A DNA stretch of 64,000 bases. It comes from an uncultured Archangium sp. Its GTDB lineage: Bacteria > Myxococcota > Myxococcia > Myxococcales > Myxococcaceae. The stretch covers positions 1 to 64,000 of the forward strand of contig CAIVGN010000173.1 in assembly GCA_903905455.1 (NCBI GenBank), in the 5' to 3' direction. Below the pieces are notes generated by a model. The model saw only the letters and a program-made list of their open reading frames with translations, ran no database searches and was not told the origin of the DNA. The translations under genes were made by a program, and so were the position numbers. Position 1 is the first letter of the stretch; each line of letters begins with the position of its first letter. Below are positions 18,188 to 27,644 of the stretch, one piece after another.

Positions 18188-21146
18188 TCAGTCCTTCACC
18201 ACGCCCAGGTCGACGAAGGCCTGGTTGACCATCACCACGTAGGGGCGCTGCTCGAAGCGCAGGCCACCCTTGCCGTCGTGCTCGATGATCTCCAGCTTCC
18301 CCATGCCCGCGCCCATGGGCCCGATGGAATAGTAGTGGGCCTGCAGGGTGTACGGCCCCGCGCGCTTGCCCTTCGGGAGGCGGATGGTGAAGCACTCCGG
18401 GCCATAGCCGGTGGTGACGTCGGCGTAGAGGTCGCCGCCCGAGGCGAGGTGCATCTGCGAGTAGTAGGCGTGGTTGCCCTTCGCGTCGCTGATGTGGAAG
18501 TCGACGTCGTTGGCGTCGGTCTCCCAGTTGAGCACGAAGCGCAGCGAGGGCCCGGTCTCGGGCGTGCCGTGGGCGGCCGCGAGCTTGCCTTCGATCTCCG
18601 CCTTGCGCGACGGCTCGGCCTTGATCCACGCGGCGGCGATGAGGCCCGCGTCTTCACGCAGGATGCGCTCGACGCCGGCGAAGCGGCCGCCCGGGTACTG
18701 CTGCGAGAGGCCCACCACGATGGCCGCGAAGGCCTTCTCCTGCTTGCCCTCGCGCAAGAGCGAGAACGCCAGCAGGCGGTGGCTCGCGGGGTGGTCGGCG
18801 CGCTGCTCGGCGGCCTTGGCGAAGCTGTCGGTGGCCAGCGAGAGCCCCGCGGTGAGGCGCTCGAGGCGCACGCCGGCGAAGCGGCGCAGGTCGGCCCGGG
18901 CGGGGAAGAGGTCGATGATGCTGCCGTAGGCGCGCGCGGCCGTGGCCACGTCACCCGAGGCCTCGAGCGCTTCGCCCAGGGCCACCAACGCCAGCAGGTC
19001 GCCGGGCTGCTCCTCGTGCCAGCCGAACGCGAGCGCGACGCCCTTCTTCTTGTCGCTCTTGAGCGCGTCCATCACGTCCTTGAACTTGCCGGTGTAGGGG
19101 TCGACGCCCTGCTGCATCGGGGAGCCGCGCGAGTTGGAGTCACTGCTGCGACGGGATTCTTCGGCCTGTGGGGCTGACTCGCGCAGCACGGGCTCGGGCA
19201 TCGCCATGCGCGCGGGACGCGGTGCGGGAGCGGCGAGGCCCCTCGTTTCGCTGCCCGTCGTGGGCGGAGGCGGCGGTCGGGCGGCGCTCTGGGTCGGCGC
19301 GCCCGGGGCCATGGCTTGCGGCGCGCTCGGGGCTTCGAAGTCCCCGTCGGAGTCCGCGGGGGGCGTGGCGCCGCGCGGCGCCGCGTCGGCCTTGGCCATC
19401 TTGGGCGCGGCCATCTTCTTCTCCATGCCGCCCATCGAGTCCTTGGCCTTCTCCATCTTCATCGGGCGGTCGTCGGCGGTGGCGGTCACCACGGGCACCG
19501 GCTTGGCCACCTCGGCGGCGCGCTTGGTGCGCTTCACCTCGCCGCCCTCGACCACGAGGATGTCGGCGAGCGCCCGGCGGTCGATGTTGAAGCGCGCGTA
19601 GTCGGCCTCGGTCTCGAGCACGAGCAGCGCGGTCAGCGAGCTGAGCACGCGGTTCTTCGTGGAGACCTCGACGATCTGCGCCTTGAGCTTCTCGCGCTGC
19701 GGCGCCCCGTCGGCCTGGTCGAGCTGGGCCTGCAACGAGTCGATGCGCGCCTTCGCCCACGCGCGCTCCAGCAGCGGCCGTTCGATGGACGTGAGCTGGC
19801 CGTTGCCCACGGCCATGGGCTTGCCCCCGATGGAGCCCTTGAACGGCGCGCTCGCCGGCAGCTGCGCGTACACCAGCACCGCGTCCCCGGCCTGCACCCC
19901 GGCGAGCATCGTGGGCCACACCGCCTGCGCCCCGTCGACCTTCACCTCGAGCTTCGACTTCGTGGTGAGCCCCAGGCGCCGCGCCAGCTCGGCGGGGGCC
20001 AGCGCGCCGTCGAGCACCGCGCCGTCCTTCTCCAGCGAGCCGGTAGTGACCCGGCCCAGGGCCGTCTCGTCGCGCAGGCCGCCCACGGCGATGGCGTCGA
20101 GGCGCTTGATGCCCGCGGCCTTGAGCTTGAGCACCGCGGCGGTGAGGTTCGGGCCCTCGGTGATCCCGGCGGTCATCACCCCGTCGCTGATCAGCACCAC
20201 GCGCGGCGTGGGCTTGCTCGCGGCGTACTTGAGGGCGAGCTCGAGGTTCGAGGCGCCCAGCGCGCGGCGGTCTCGCAGTTGCCTGGCCTGGGCGTCGCCG
20301 AAGCCCGAGGCGGGGCCGGCGTAGATCGGCGCCACGTCCTGGTCGAAGGCCACCACGTTGACCGTGGCCGCGGGCAGCGAGGCGAGCAGCTTCTGCACCA
20401 GCGCCACCTGGTCCCGCCACCCGAGCGCGCGGCTGCCGCTGGAGTCCACGAGCAGGGTGAAGTTGCTCAACGCGTCGGCCTCGGTGGCGTCGACGGGCAC
20501 CACGCGCGCCACCACCAGGTCACCGGAGCGCACCCCGAGCTGGTTCTGCTTCGCCATGGCCACGAAGTCGGCGTTGGGCACGAACTTCGTCTTGTTGAGC
20601 GCGCCTTCGCCTTCCACCCCGCTGACCTTCACGTCGAGCGTGCCCACCTCGGGCAGGCCCTTGAGGGGGAGCACGTAGCTGGCGCTGCGCTGCACCAGTT
20701 CGTGGGAATAGGAGATGACCACTTCCTTGATGCCCTTCGCGGGGATGGGGAAGACCTTCGCGGTGAACTCGTTGCCGCCGCTCTGTTCGAGCAGCGCGGG
20801 GTCCTGCCTTCGGTGGAGGAAGTCTTCGTAGGCGCGGCGCGCGGCCTGGCGCTCGACGACCTCGCCTTCCTGCCAGCGGCCATCGAGCTTCATGGCGAAG
20901 CGGCTGACGGTGGCGCCGGGGGGGGAGGGTGACCTTGAACTGGCCCTCGAGCACGCGGGGCAGCGGGTTCTCGAAGGTGAGGGTGAGCTCGGTGAAGGCC
21001 AGCGGGTCGGTGACCACGCCGCGGGCCACGAGCTTGACCAGCTTGAGGCCCGTGCCGTCGGACGAGGTGAGCGAGACGGGAGCGTCAGCGGACTCGGCGG
21101 CGAAGGCCGACAGGGAACACAGCGCGAGCAGCGGCAGGACTCTCAT
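18188..21146 (-). CDS. VIT and von Willebrand A domain protein, frameshifted in a G8 tract
   Basis: The first part starts with a signal peptide (MRVLPLLALCSLSAFAAE) and enters a VIT domain. At 20918-20925 a run of eight G shifts the frame by one base. With seven G the protein would continue as PPGATVSRFAMKLDGRWQEG, exactly what a VIT domain needs, and run to the stop at 18188, about 985 aa. Downstream is a vWA domain with the MIDAS motif VDSSGS, a Pro/Met-rich disordered stretch, TPR-like helices, and a C-terminal DUF2135-like beta domain (RFVLNWETDANDVDFHI). Such proteins are periplasmic or surface proteins of uncertain role, analogous to inter-alpha-trypsin inhibitor heavy chains. GAGG lies upstream of the ATG. 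The shift may be a sequencing error, a real lesion or phase variation. Confidence 0.85.
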
Positions 21147-21197
21147 GGGCATCCTCAACACCTGCGGGGGAAGGAAGGTTTCACTACACTCGCTTGC

Positions 21198-21818
21198 TCA
21201 GTGCCTGTCGCGCCCCAGCGTGGCGCGCACTTCCGCCGAGAGCCCGGCGGCCACCTCGGGAAAGAACGGCAGCAGCGCCCGGGCGATGGCCTCGTACTCG
21301 TGGGGCAGGTAGCCGTAGAAGGTGACGTGGGCGAGGCGCGAGGCGGGCGTGGCGCGCAGGTGGGCCTGCAGCGACGTGGCGGTGACCTGCGTGGGCCCCA
21401 CGACGCCGAGGTTCCCCAGTCCCGCGCCGAGCGCCACCATGGCCACCGTGGGCTTCACGCCGGGGGGCAGGCGCTCGAGCTCGGCCCACAGGTGCTCGCA
21501 GCCGAGGCGAATCGTCTCCAGGCTGGGCATCAGCTGCGCGCTGGTGTCGCGGCGGGCGTCCATCACCGCCACGTGGGCTACGTACTTCGCGCGGGGGTGC
21601 GCGCCCGCGTGGGTCAGCAGCACCTGGCCGGGCTCCATCGGCCCGCCGAACTTCGCCTGCAGCGCCTCGAAGAGGTGGCCCTGGTACTTCGGCCCGCAGG
21701 CCTGGCGAATGGCGCCGGACACGCCGCTGCCGAGCTGCACGTGGGTGTTCGAGTCGTTGACCAGCACCAGCTCCCGGCCGTCGGTGAGGCTGCCCTGCGC
21801 GAGCGAGACCGTGGTCAT
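21198..21818 (-). CDS. Macro-domain protein (ADP-ribose binding or processing)
   Basis: This is a compact 206-residue protein with macrodomain hallmarks: the conserved Asn in VNDSNTHVQLGSGVSGAIR (the distal-ribose Asn and Gly-rich loop) and a later Gly-rich loop LGAGLGNLGVV. Macrodomains bind or hydrolyse ADP-ribose, O-acetyl-ADP-ribose or related nucleotides. There is no signal peptide, so it is cytosolic. Its ATG overlaps the stop of the Ig-like lipoprotein gene (ATGA). The DNxN-type motif is replaced by VNDSN. Its substrate cannot be told from sequence. Confidence 0.8.
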   Translation of the reverse strand: MTTVSLAQGSLTDGRELVLVNDSNTHVQLGSGVSGAIRQACGPKYQGHLFEALQAKFGGPMEPGQVLLTHAGAHPRAKYVAHVAVMDARRDTSAQLMPSLETIRLGCEHLWAELERLPPGVKPTVAMVALGAGLGNLGVVGPTQVTATSLQAHLRATPASRLAHVTFYGYLPHEYEAIARALLPFFPEVAAGLSAEVRATLGRDRH

Positions 21819-24373
21819 GGGCCCGCGTAGCGGTAGGTGACGCTCACCCTGGGGTGCAGGCTCGTGGTGGGGTGCGACGCCGAGGCGAAGGACTCGTAGC
21901 GGGTGGTGCTGGTGGCCGCGGCGTCGTTGGTGAACGAGAGCCGGTAGGTGAGCACCGCGCGCTTCACCCGGTCCACGTCGGAGCCCATGCCGATGCTCTT
22001 GGAGGCCGCGGTGATGTTGGCCGTGGCCCAGGTGATGGAGGTGAAGCAGGTGAGGTAGTAGCAGCCGCCGATGGGCTGCGGCGTCGCCTCGAAGAGCACC
22101 TCCGCCCCGTTGCTCGCGGGTGACGGGGTGATGCGCTCGAGCTCGAGGTCTCCGAGCGCAGCGTAGGGCGACCCGGCGGTGATGCCGTGAAACAGCTCCA
22201 TCGAGGCGGTGACTGCGTCGACGAAGGTGGTGTCGAGGGCCGTGAGGTCGAAGGCGACGATGCCCCTCATGCTGGTGGTCGTGGTCCCCCCCAGCGCGCC
22301 CACGAAGCTGACGGTCGCCGTGCTGAGGTCAGCAGAGTACGTCGACAAGCCGCGGACCGGGTTGGTGCGACGTACGCTCGGGGTGACCTTCATCGCTTCG
22401 ATGACCTGCGTTTTCTGGTACGCGACGTGGAAGCTGAAGAGCTGCGTGGCCGCCAGGGTGTTGTTCGACAGGTCCTTCGCGGTGTTGCCCACCTGCCAGT
22501 TCACGGTGCCGCCGATGGGGAAGGTGCCGGTGACGATGACCGTCAGGGTCTTCTTGTCGGGTGACCACGCGAAGCTCGAGGGCGGGTGCGCGGCGGGGGT
22601 GGCCACGGTGAAGGCGGCCTGGGCCGAGGCGAGATCCATCGGCTCGCTGAAGGTGATGGTGAAGCGCGTGTCTTCGTGCAGGCCCTTGCTGTTGTTCCCC
22701 GGCGTGACCGAGACGATGGTGGGGCGGGTGGTGTCGGGCACCGCGGAGCTGGTGAAGTGGAAGGTGTTGGGGCCGCTGAGCGCGTTGCCGGCGGCGTCCT
22801 TCGCCTTGGCCCGGTCGAGGGTCACCGTGTAGGCGGTGGTGGCGGCGAAGGCCTGCGCGGAGTGCTTGCACGTCAGCGTCACCAGGTCGGCGTCGAGCAC
22901 GCACAGCGCGGTGAGCGCCGGGCTCAGGCTCAGGGAGGTCAGGGTGCTCACCGGGTCCATCGCCTCGCTGAAGGTGACCTGGAGGTCGGAGGTCACCCCC
23001 ACGCCGGTCGCCTGGTCGCCGGGCTGGGTGGCGATGAGCGTAGGCGGCGTGGTGTCGGGGGGCAGGCGGGTCTGGAACCCGAAGGAGCTGCTGGCGGCGT
23101 TGATGGCGTTGCCCGCGAGGTCGGTGCCGCTCACGTTGACCTGGTACAGGGTGTTGGGCCCGTAGGTGCCGGCGAAGGTGGCCACGGTGCCGGCTGCGTT
23201 CCACGACGGCGGCGCGAGCATGGCCTGGCTGACGACCTGCACCGAGCTCTGGTCCATCGGCTCGGAGAAGGTGAGCACCACGCCTGCGTCGAGCTCGACG
23301 TTCATGGCCCCTTTGGCTGGCACGGACACGAAGGTGGGCGCGGTGAGGTCGGGCGGCGCGGCGGTGGTGAAGGTGAAGGCGTACGGGGCGGTCATGCCGT
23401 TGCCCGCGGTGTCCTTCGCCCCGGTGACGGTGACCGTGTAGTCGGTGCTGTAGCTGAACTTGTTGGCCGCCGCGGGCTGGCAGGTGAGCACGGTGTTGGT
23501 GGTGTCGAAGGTCGGGGTGCAGGGCACTGCGGGGGTGATGGACAGCACGCCCGCGGTGGTGCGCTGCATGGTCTCCGAGAAGCCGATGGTGATGGCCGAG
23601 TCCACGGCCACGCCGCTGGCGCCGGTGTCGGGCTGGGTGGCCACCACGGTGGGCGGCGCGGTGTCGGGCGCGCTGGTGGTGGTGAAGTGCACCGTGGCGC
23701 TGGAGGCCGCGAGCGCGTTGCCCCCCACGTCGGTGGCGCTGATCACCACGGTGTACCCGGTGCTGCCCAGCAGCGAGACCGCGCGCATCTCGAAGCGGGC
23801 CTGGGTGTCTTGCGCGGCCCAGGTGACGGCGCCCCAGTCCACCGGGGGCTGGGTGGTGACGGTGAGCGAGGCGGGGTTCATGGCTTCCGAGAAGACGAGG
23901 ATGAGGCTGGTGTCCACGCCCACGCCGGTGGCGCCTTCGGCCGGGGTGACCACCACGGTGGGCGCGCCGAGGTCGACGGCGCTGCGGGTGGTGAAGGTGA
24001 ACTGCGTGGGGCCCAGCGCGACGCCCTTCGCGCTCTGGCCGGTGACGGTCGCGGTGTAGCTGGTGGCGGGCGCGAGCGGCGCGGCGGTGGTGAAGCTGGC
24101 CGTCAGCTCGTCGCTGAAGGTCGGGCCGACGAGCGCGACGGCCGGGCTCAGCGAGAGCGTGACCGAGGCGCGGTCCATCGGCTCGGAGAAGGTGAGGGTG
24201 AAGCCCGTGGCCAGCTCGACCTGCGCGGCGTTGGCGGCCGGGGTGGAGGAGACGAGCGTGGGCAACACCTCGCCCTCGCAGGCGCCGGCGGCGGCGCACT
24301 GCGCGCGGGCGCCGGTGAAGTCGAAGCAGCCGCTGAAGGCCACGAGGCCGGCGACGAGGACGATGCGCTTCAT
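21815..24373 (-). CDS. Surface lipoprotein with six Ig-like (Big_5/SbsA) repeats
   Basis: A lipoprotein signal (MKRIVLVAGLVAFSGC, lipobox Cys at 16) is followed by six tandem Ig-like modules of about 105 residues. Each has the Big_5 hallmark FSEPM, FSEAM or FSETM and a PT-hydrophobic start. The last 190 residues form a different beta domain (SMRGIVAFDLTALDTTFVDA) resembling DNRLRE/disaggregatase-type domains. It is probably displayed on the outer membrane and may be adhesive or ligand-binding. The first base of its start codon is the last base of the stop of the TolB-N-like gene, and its own stop overlaps the macro gene, so the three are one transcript. Confidence 0.9.
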   Translation of the reverse strand: MKRIVLVAGLVAFSGCFDFTGARAQCAAAGACEGEVLPTLVSSTPAANAAQVELATGFTLTFSEPMDRASVTLSLSPAVALVGPTFSDELTASFTTAAPLAPATSYTATVTGQSAKGVALGPTQFTFTTRSAVDLGAPTVVVTPAEGATGVGVDTSLILVFSEAMNPASLTVTTQPPVDWGAVTWAAQDTQARFEMRAVSLLGSTGYTVVISATDVGGNALAASSATVHFTTTSAPDTAPPTVVATQPDTGASGVAVDSAITIGFSETMQRTTAGVLSITPAVPCTPTFDTTNTVLTCQPAAANKFSYSTDYTVTVTGAKDTAGNGMTAPYAFTFTTAAPPDLTAPTFVSVPAKGAMNVELDAGVVLTFSEPMDQSSVQVVSQAMLAPPSWNAAGTVATFAGTYGPNTLYQVNVSGTDLAGNAINAASSSFGFQTRLPPDTTPPTLIATQPGDQATGVGVTSDLQVTFSEAMDPVSTLTSLSLSPALTALCVLDADLVTLTCKHSAQAFAATTAYTVTLDRAKAKDAAGNALSGPNTFHFTSSAVPDTTRPTIVSVTPGNNSKGLHEDTRFTITFSEPMDLASAQAAFTVATPAAHPPSSFAWSPDKKTLTVIVTGTFPIGGTVNWQVGNTAKDLSNNTLAATQLFSFHVAYQKTQVIEAMKVTPSVRRTNPVRGLSTYSADLSTATVSFVGALGGTTTTSMRGIVAFDLTALDTTFVDAVTASMELFHGITAGSPYAALGDLELERITPSPASNGAEVLFEATPQPIGGCYYLTCFTSITWATANITAASKSIGMGSDVDRVKRAVLTYRLSFTNDAAATSTTRYESFASASHPTTSLHPRVSVTYRYAGP

Positions 24374-25197
24374 CAGAAGACCCCCGAGAACCCGAGGCCG
24401 ACCTGGCCCGGGGCGAGCGTGACGGTGGCGGTGACGAGCTCGTCACCTCCGAAGAGGAACATGCCGGCGGCGGCGAGGAGCGCTGCGCCGCCGACCGAGA
24501 CCCCGATGAGCCCCAGGGTCTGCTGCGTGCGGCCGGTGCTCACCAGCAGGTCGGCCTGCGACGAGCTGAGGAGCGGCATCTGGGCCGTGGTGAGCCGCGT
24601 GTAGTTGCCACTGGCGAGCACCAGCTCCACGGTGCCGAAGGCGGCCGCGGCGACGCCGAACACCGCGGGGATCCACGAGAGCCGCTTGACCCGCGTGCCC
24701 GAGGTGACGATCTCCGAGGACACCGTCGGGGTGAGCGCCCGGCCCAGCCGCGCCGAGACCTGCCGGGCGAGCTGCTGCGCGAGCACGGGCAGGGTGCCGA
24801 CCAGCGGGTCCTGGCTGGCGTCGGCGCTGGCGTTGGCGAGGATGGCGCCGTTGCCCGGGGCGATGATGCGGGTGTCGAAGCTGTAGCCGCGGGGGCCGAA
24901 GGTGACGCTGACGACCACCAGGCCGTCGACGGCGAGCAGTTGGCTGAGGTTGGCGCGGCATTGATCGTCCGGGCAGCCCAGGAGCTCCTGCTGGCGCTGG
25001 TGGCCGATGATCACCTCGAGGTCGCCTTGCGTCGCGGTGACCTGCGCCCCCTGGGAGCGGAGTTGCTGGGCGAGCCGTGCCTCCCAGGCCTCGGTGAGGT
25101 GGGCGTCGACGTTCACGACCTTCAACGGGAGCACCGCGAGCTTGATCGGCTCGGGCGCCGCGCTGAGGAAGAGGGCAACCAGGGCGAGGGAGACCAT
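24373..25197 (-). CDS. TolB-N/CsgG-like exported membrane protein (274 aa)
   Basis: A signal peptide (MVSLALVALFLSAAPEP) is followed by an alpha/beta domain of about 130 residues. Its IKLAVLPLKVVNVD opening and ISP-like LSQLLAVDGLVVVSVTF segment resemble TolB N-terminal and CsgG-like folds often found next to Myxococcota surface-protein genes. Two hydrophobic segments near the C-terminus (about 176-197 and 225-247) would anchor it. Start chosen at 25197 because it begins the signal peptide; the earlier in-frame start adds 14 polar residues. It is first in the minus-strand run that includes the Ig-like lipoprotein and macro genes. Confidence 0.75.
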   Translation of the reverse strand: MVSLALVALFLSAAPEPIKLAVLPLKVVNVDAHLTEAWEARLAQQLRSQGAQVTATQGDLEVIIGHQRQQELLGCPDDQCRANLSQLLAVDGLVVVSVTFGPRGYSFDTRIIAPGNGAILANASADASQDPLVGTLPVLAQQLARQVSARLGRALTPTVSSEIVTSGTRVKRLSWIPAVFGVAAAAFGTVELVLASGNYTRLTTAQMPLLSSSQADLLVSTGRTQQTLGLIGVSVGGAALLAAAGMFLFGGDELVTATVTLAPGQVGLGFSGVF

Positions 25198-25242
25198 GAG
25201 CCCGCTGTCTAGCCCACTTCGGGGGCGCGTCGGGCCCATCGC

Positions 25243-25470
25243 TCAGTGCACGTCGAGCGTGGCGAGCACGAGGCCGGTGCAGGCGCAATTGAGCATCATG
25301 GTGATGCCCCCGGCGATCAGCAGCCCCTTCACCGCCTGGTGTTGGCCTTGCGGCGAAACAGCACCACCGCCGGCACGAGGTAGAGCCATTGCGCCAGGCC
25401 CGCGAGCGCGCGCCCTCGGGCAGTCGGCGCGCGTGGCCCAGCGCGAGGGCGAGCACCGCGCAAGCCCCTC
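25243..25470 (-). pseudogene. Frameshifted small membrane protein
   Basis: Two adjacent frames together read like one membrane protein. LAGLAQWLYLVPAVVLFRRK is in one frame, and after about position 25347 the continuation GQHQAVKGLLIAGGITMMLN and CACTGLVLATL is in the next. Adding one G restores continuity (RRKGQHQAVK). Upstream, an LALALGHARRLPEGA stretch lies in a third frame, so a second indel is possible. Probably a decayed two-helix protein; the exact 5' end is uncertain. Confidence 0.42.
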
Positions 25471-25508
25471 TCCCCTCCACGCTCCCTTCAGGCTGTAGCG
25501 ACGGCCCA

Positions 25509-25566
25509 CGTTGACTTGGGCAGGATGCGCGCTCACCGCGCATCCTGCCCATCTCAAACTCGGCGC
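25509..25566. repeat. Hairpin repeat element, copy 1
   Basis: A perfect 15-bp stem (25517-25531 with 25537-25551, 5-base loop, stem TGGGCAGGATGCGCG) lies inside a 58-base segment that recurs at 26754-26812. The outer parts (GTTGAC on the left, CTCAA and CTCGGCGC on the right) are also shared. It lies between the start regions of two divergent broken genes, so it is not simply a terminator. Confidence 0.8.
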
Positions 25567-25588
25567 TGCCTGTGACATGGTGACGGCC

Positions 25589-26635
25589 ATGTGGGCACGG
25601 CGTGATGCTTGGGGCGTGTTGGTTATTTTGGGCTTCGCGGTCGCGTGTCTCCCGGCGCCAACCCCTGGCCCATCGTGCCCCTCGATCGTACCGTTCATGC
25701 TCGACGCCCTGTCGCCGAGCGCCCCGGGGCCCCAGGTGGTGCACCTCTGGCTTCCACCCGACGCCGGCGTGCTGCGGTTCTCGCTCCGGCTCGTCAGTGA
25801 AGACGGAGGCGTCATCTCTTAGAGCGAGGGCGCGGCCACCGAGCAGGTGCTCTCCACCAGCGACGTCTCCGAGCCCGGCGAATACCGACTGGAGCGCTCT
25901 CTGCTCTGTGAGGGCCGCGTGCTGGACAGCAGCGCGCAGCAGATCCAGGTCTTCGCGCCCGTCGTCTTCACGCACGTGATGCCCCGGCACTGTGCCCGGC
26001 TCACCCAGCTCTCTGCCCAGTGGCTCGACTGCGACGGCGTGGTGGTGACGGCTGATGGGCCGCCGGTGCCTGGCTTTGCCGCCAGTGCGCAGAGCCGTCC
26101 GGTGTGGAACGACGGCGGCTTCGTGCGCTGGCTGCGCGATGCGGGCTTCGACCACCAGGAGCCGCTGGAGTTGTGCGCCGCGAGCAGCGACGCGCGGGGG
26201 CGGGCGGTGATGAGGTGCGCGGTGCCATTCTCCGTACCGCTCGCTGGCGGCGCCGGACCCGGTGCGCTGAGCGCCTGCGAGCTGGGGCTCATGGGCGTCG
26301 GTGCGTGCGTCAGTCACGAGGGCGGCTTCGTTCGTCGCGAGGTGCCCTCGGGCCTGGTGCTGACGGGCACCACGCAGCGACTCCAGTGGGTCGATCTCCT
26401 GTCCGGGCTCAGCGCCGAGGCACCCATCGCTGCCCGCGCCGAGTTCCAGCGCCTGAGCCTCGAGCGTCTGCAAGCGGGAGACAGCCCGCTGCTGTTTCCC
26501 AACGCGATGGCGCAGGTGCTCTTCGTGCGCGGGCCCTCCACGCGGTGGCTCCTCGCTCCGCCCGCGACGCGCGCGTCTTCGCAGCTCGCGTGGCTCAGCG
26601 ACGGCGGCGCGACGGCCTGGGTCGAGCTTCCCTGA
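25589..26635 (+). pseudogene. Lipoprotein gene with an in-frame amber stop
   Basis: The frame opens with MWARRDAWGVLVILGFAVAC, a lipoprotein signal with lipobox Cys at residue 20, and continues to a TAG at 25820-25822. The same frame then runs on for 271 codons (SEGAATEQVLSTSDVSEPGE onward) to a TGA at 26633, with normal high-GC codon use. Removing the stop gives one protein of about 348 aa with several Cys and no domain I recognise. One base change explains the break; a sequencing error is possible. A start 12 bases earlier (25577) is equally possible. The gene is flanked by the two hairpin repeats. Confidence 0.7.
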
Positions 26636-26753
26636 GGGCCTGGGAGAGACCGCCTCCGCTCGAAGAGAGCGCCGGTCGGCTCTGCCCGCGAACCGGGCGG
26701 CTTCGTCGCTGGCGTGGCGGCCTCGGCCGAGTTGCCCTGCGCGCCTCCTCTCG

Positions 26754-26812
26754 CGTTGACCTGCGCAGGATGCACGCTTCACCGCGCATCCTGCGCAACT
26801 CAATCTCGGCGC
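26754..26812. repeat. Hairpin repeat element, copy 2
   Basis: The second copy of the element at 25509-25566, with about six substitutions and one inserted base. The 12-bp stem (26762-26773 with 26786-26797, TGCGCAGGATGC) is kept although a G-C pair is swapped to C-G relative to copy 1. It lies between the convergent lipoprotein pseudogene and the end of the pst operon, where it may also act as a terminator. Confidence 0.8.
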
Positions 26813-26870
26813 AGCACGAAGTTGAGCCTGTTGGGCGGCTCACCCCCCCGCGGGCCCCAGCGCCCTCACC

Positions 26871-27644
26871 TCACGCGTAGCGGCCCGCCACGTACAGCGC
26901 GGTGCGTTCGTCTTTGGGCGCGGTGAAGAGCTGCTCCGTCGGCCCGCGCTCGATGATCTCCCCCATCAACATGTACACGCAGGTGTCACTCACGCGCCGC
27001 GCCTGGGCCATGCTGTGGGTGACCATCACGATGGTGAACTCGCCCTTGAGCTTTTCGATCAACGCCTCGACCTGGGCCACGCCCTCCGCGTCGAGCGCCG
27101 AGCACGGCTCGTCCATCAACAGCACCGACGGCTTGAGCGGCAACAACCGCGCGATGCACAGCTTCTGCTGCTGCTCGAGGCTCAGCTCCGTGCCGTGATG
27201 GTCGAGCCGGTCCTTCACCGCGCTCCACAGCCCCACCTCGGTCAGCGCGCGCTCCACCGCCTCGTCCAGCCGCGCCGCGTTCAGCTCCGCCCGCGGCACG
27301 TGCGAGCGCAGCCCGAAGACCACGTTCTCGCGGATGCTCAGCGGCAGCGGGTTGGGCCGCTGGAACACCATGCCCACGTGCCGGCGCAGCGACGCCAGGG
27401 ACACCGACGGCCCCAGCACGTCTTCCCCCAGCAACTCCACCTCGCCCTCCAGCCGCACGCCTTCGGCGCGCTCCACGAGCCGGTTGAAGGTGCGCAGCAG
27501 CGTCGTCTTGCCGCAGCCCGAGGGGCCGATGAGCGCGGTCAGCGTGCCCGGCTCCACGTCGAGGTCGATGTCCTTGAGCGCCTGGAACGCGCCGAACCAC
27601 AGGCTCAGCCCGCGCACCCTCACGCTCGAGGCGCCCGTGGTCAC
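26871..27644 (-). CDS. pstB: Phosphate ABC transporter ATPase, PstB type, with degenerate signature
   Basis: This is the last gene of the pst operon, 257 aa. It powers phosphate import with PstA/PstC. Walker A GPSGCGKTT, Q-loop MVFQRPNPLP, Walker B LLMDEPCSALD and the H-loop His in VTHSMAQARR are intact. The ABC signature, LSGGQQQR in PstB proteins, is LSLEQQQK, so both Gly are lost. Since the signature of one subunit completes the ATP site of the other, this subunit alone should not form a normal site as a homodimer. The GTG start overlaps the stop of the upstream ATPase gene by four bases (GTGA), which favours coupled synthesis of two partners. Confidence 0.92.
   Translation of the reverse strand: MTTGASSVRVRGLSLWFGAFQALKDIDLDVEPGTLTALIGPSGCGKTTLLRTFNRLVERAEGVRLEGEVELLGEDVLGPSVSLASLRRHVGMVFQRPNPLPLSIRENVVFGLRSHVPRAELNAARLDEAVERALTEVGLWSAVKDRLDHHGTELSLEQQQKLCIARLLPLKPSVLLMDEPCSALDAEGVAQVEALIEKLKGEFTIVMVTHSMAQARRVSDTCVYMLMGEIIERGPTEQLFTAPKDERTALYVAGRYA

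Noticed and set aside
25509-25566. Simple rho-independent terminator
   Set aside because: No T-run follows and the site is between divergent starts; the same element recurs elsewhere with conserved flanks.
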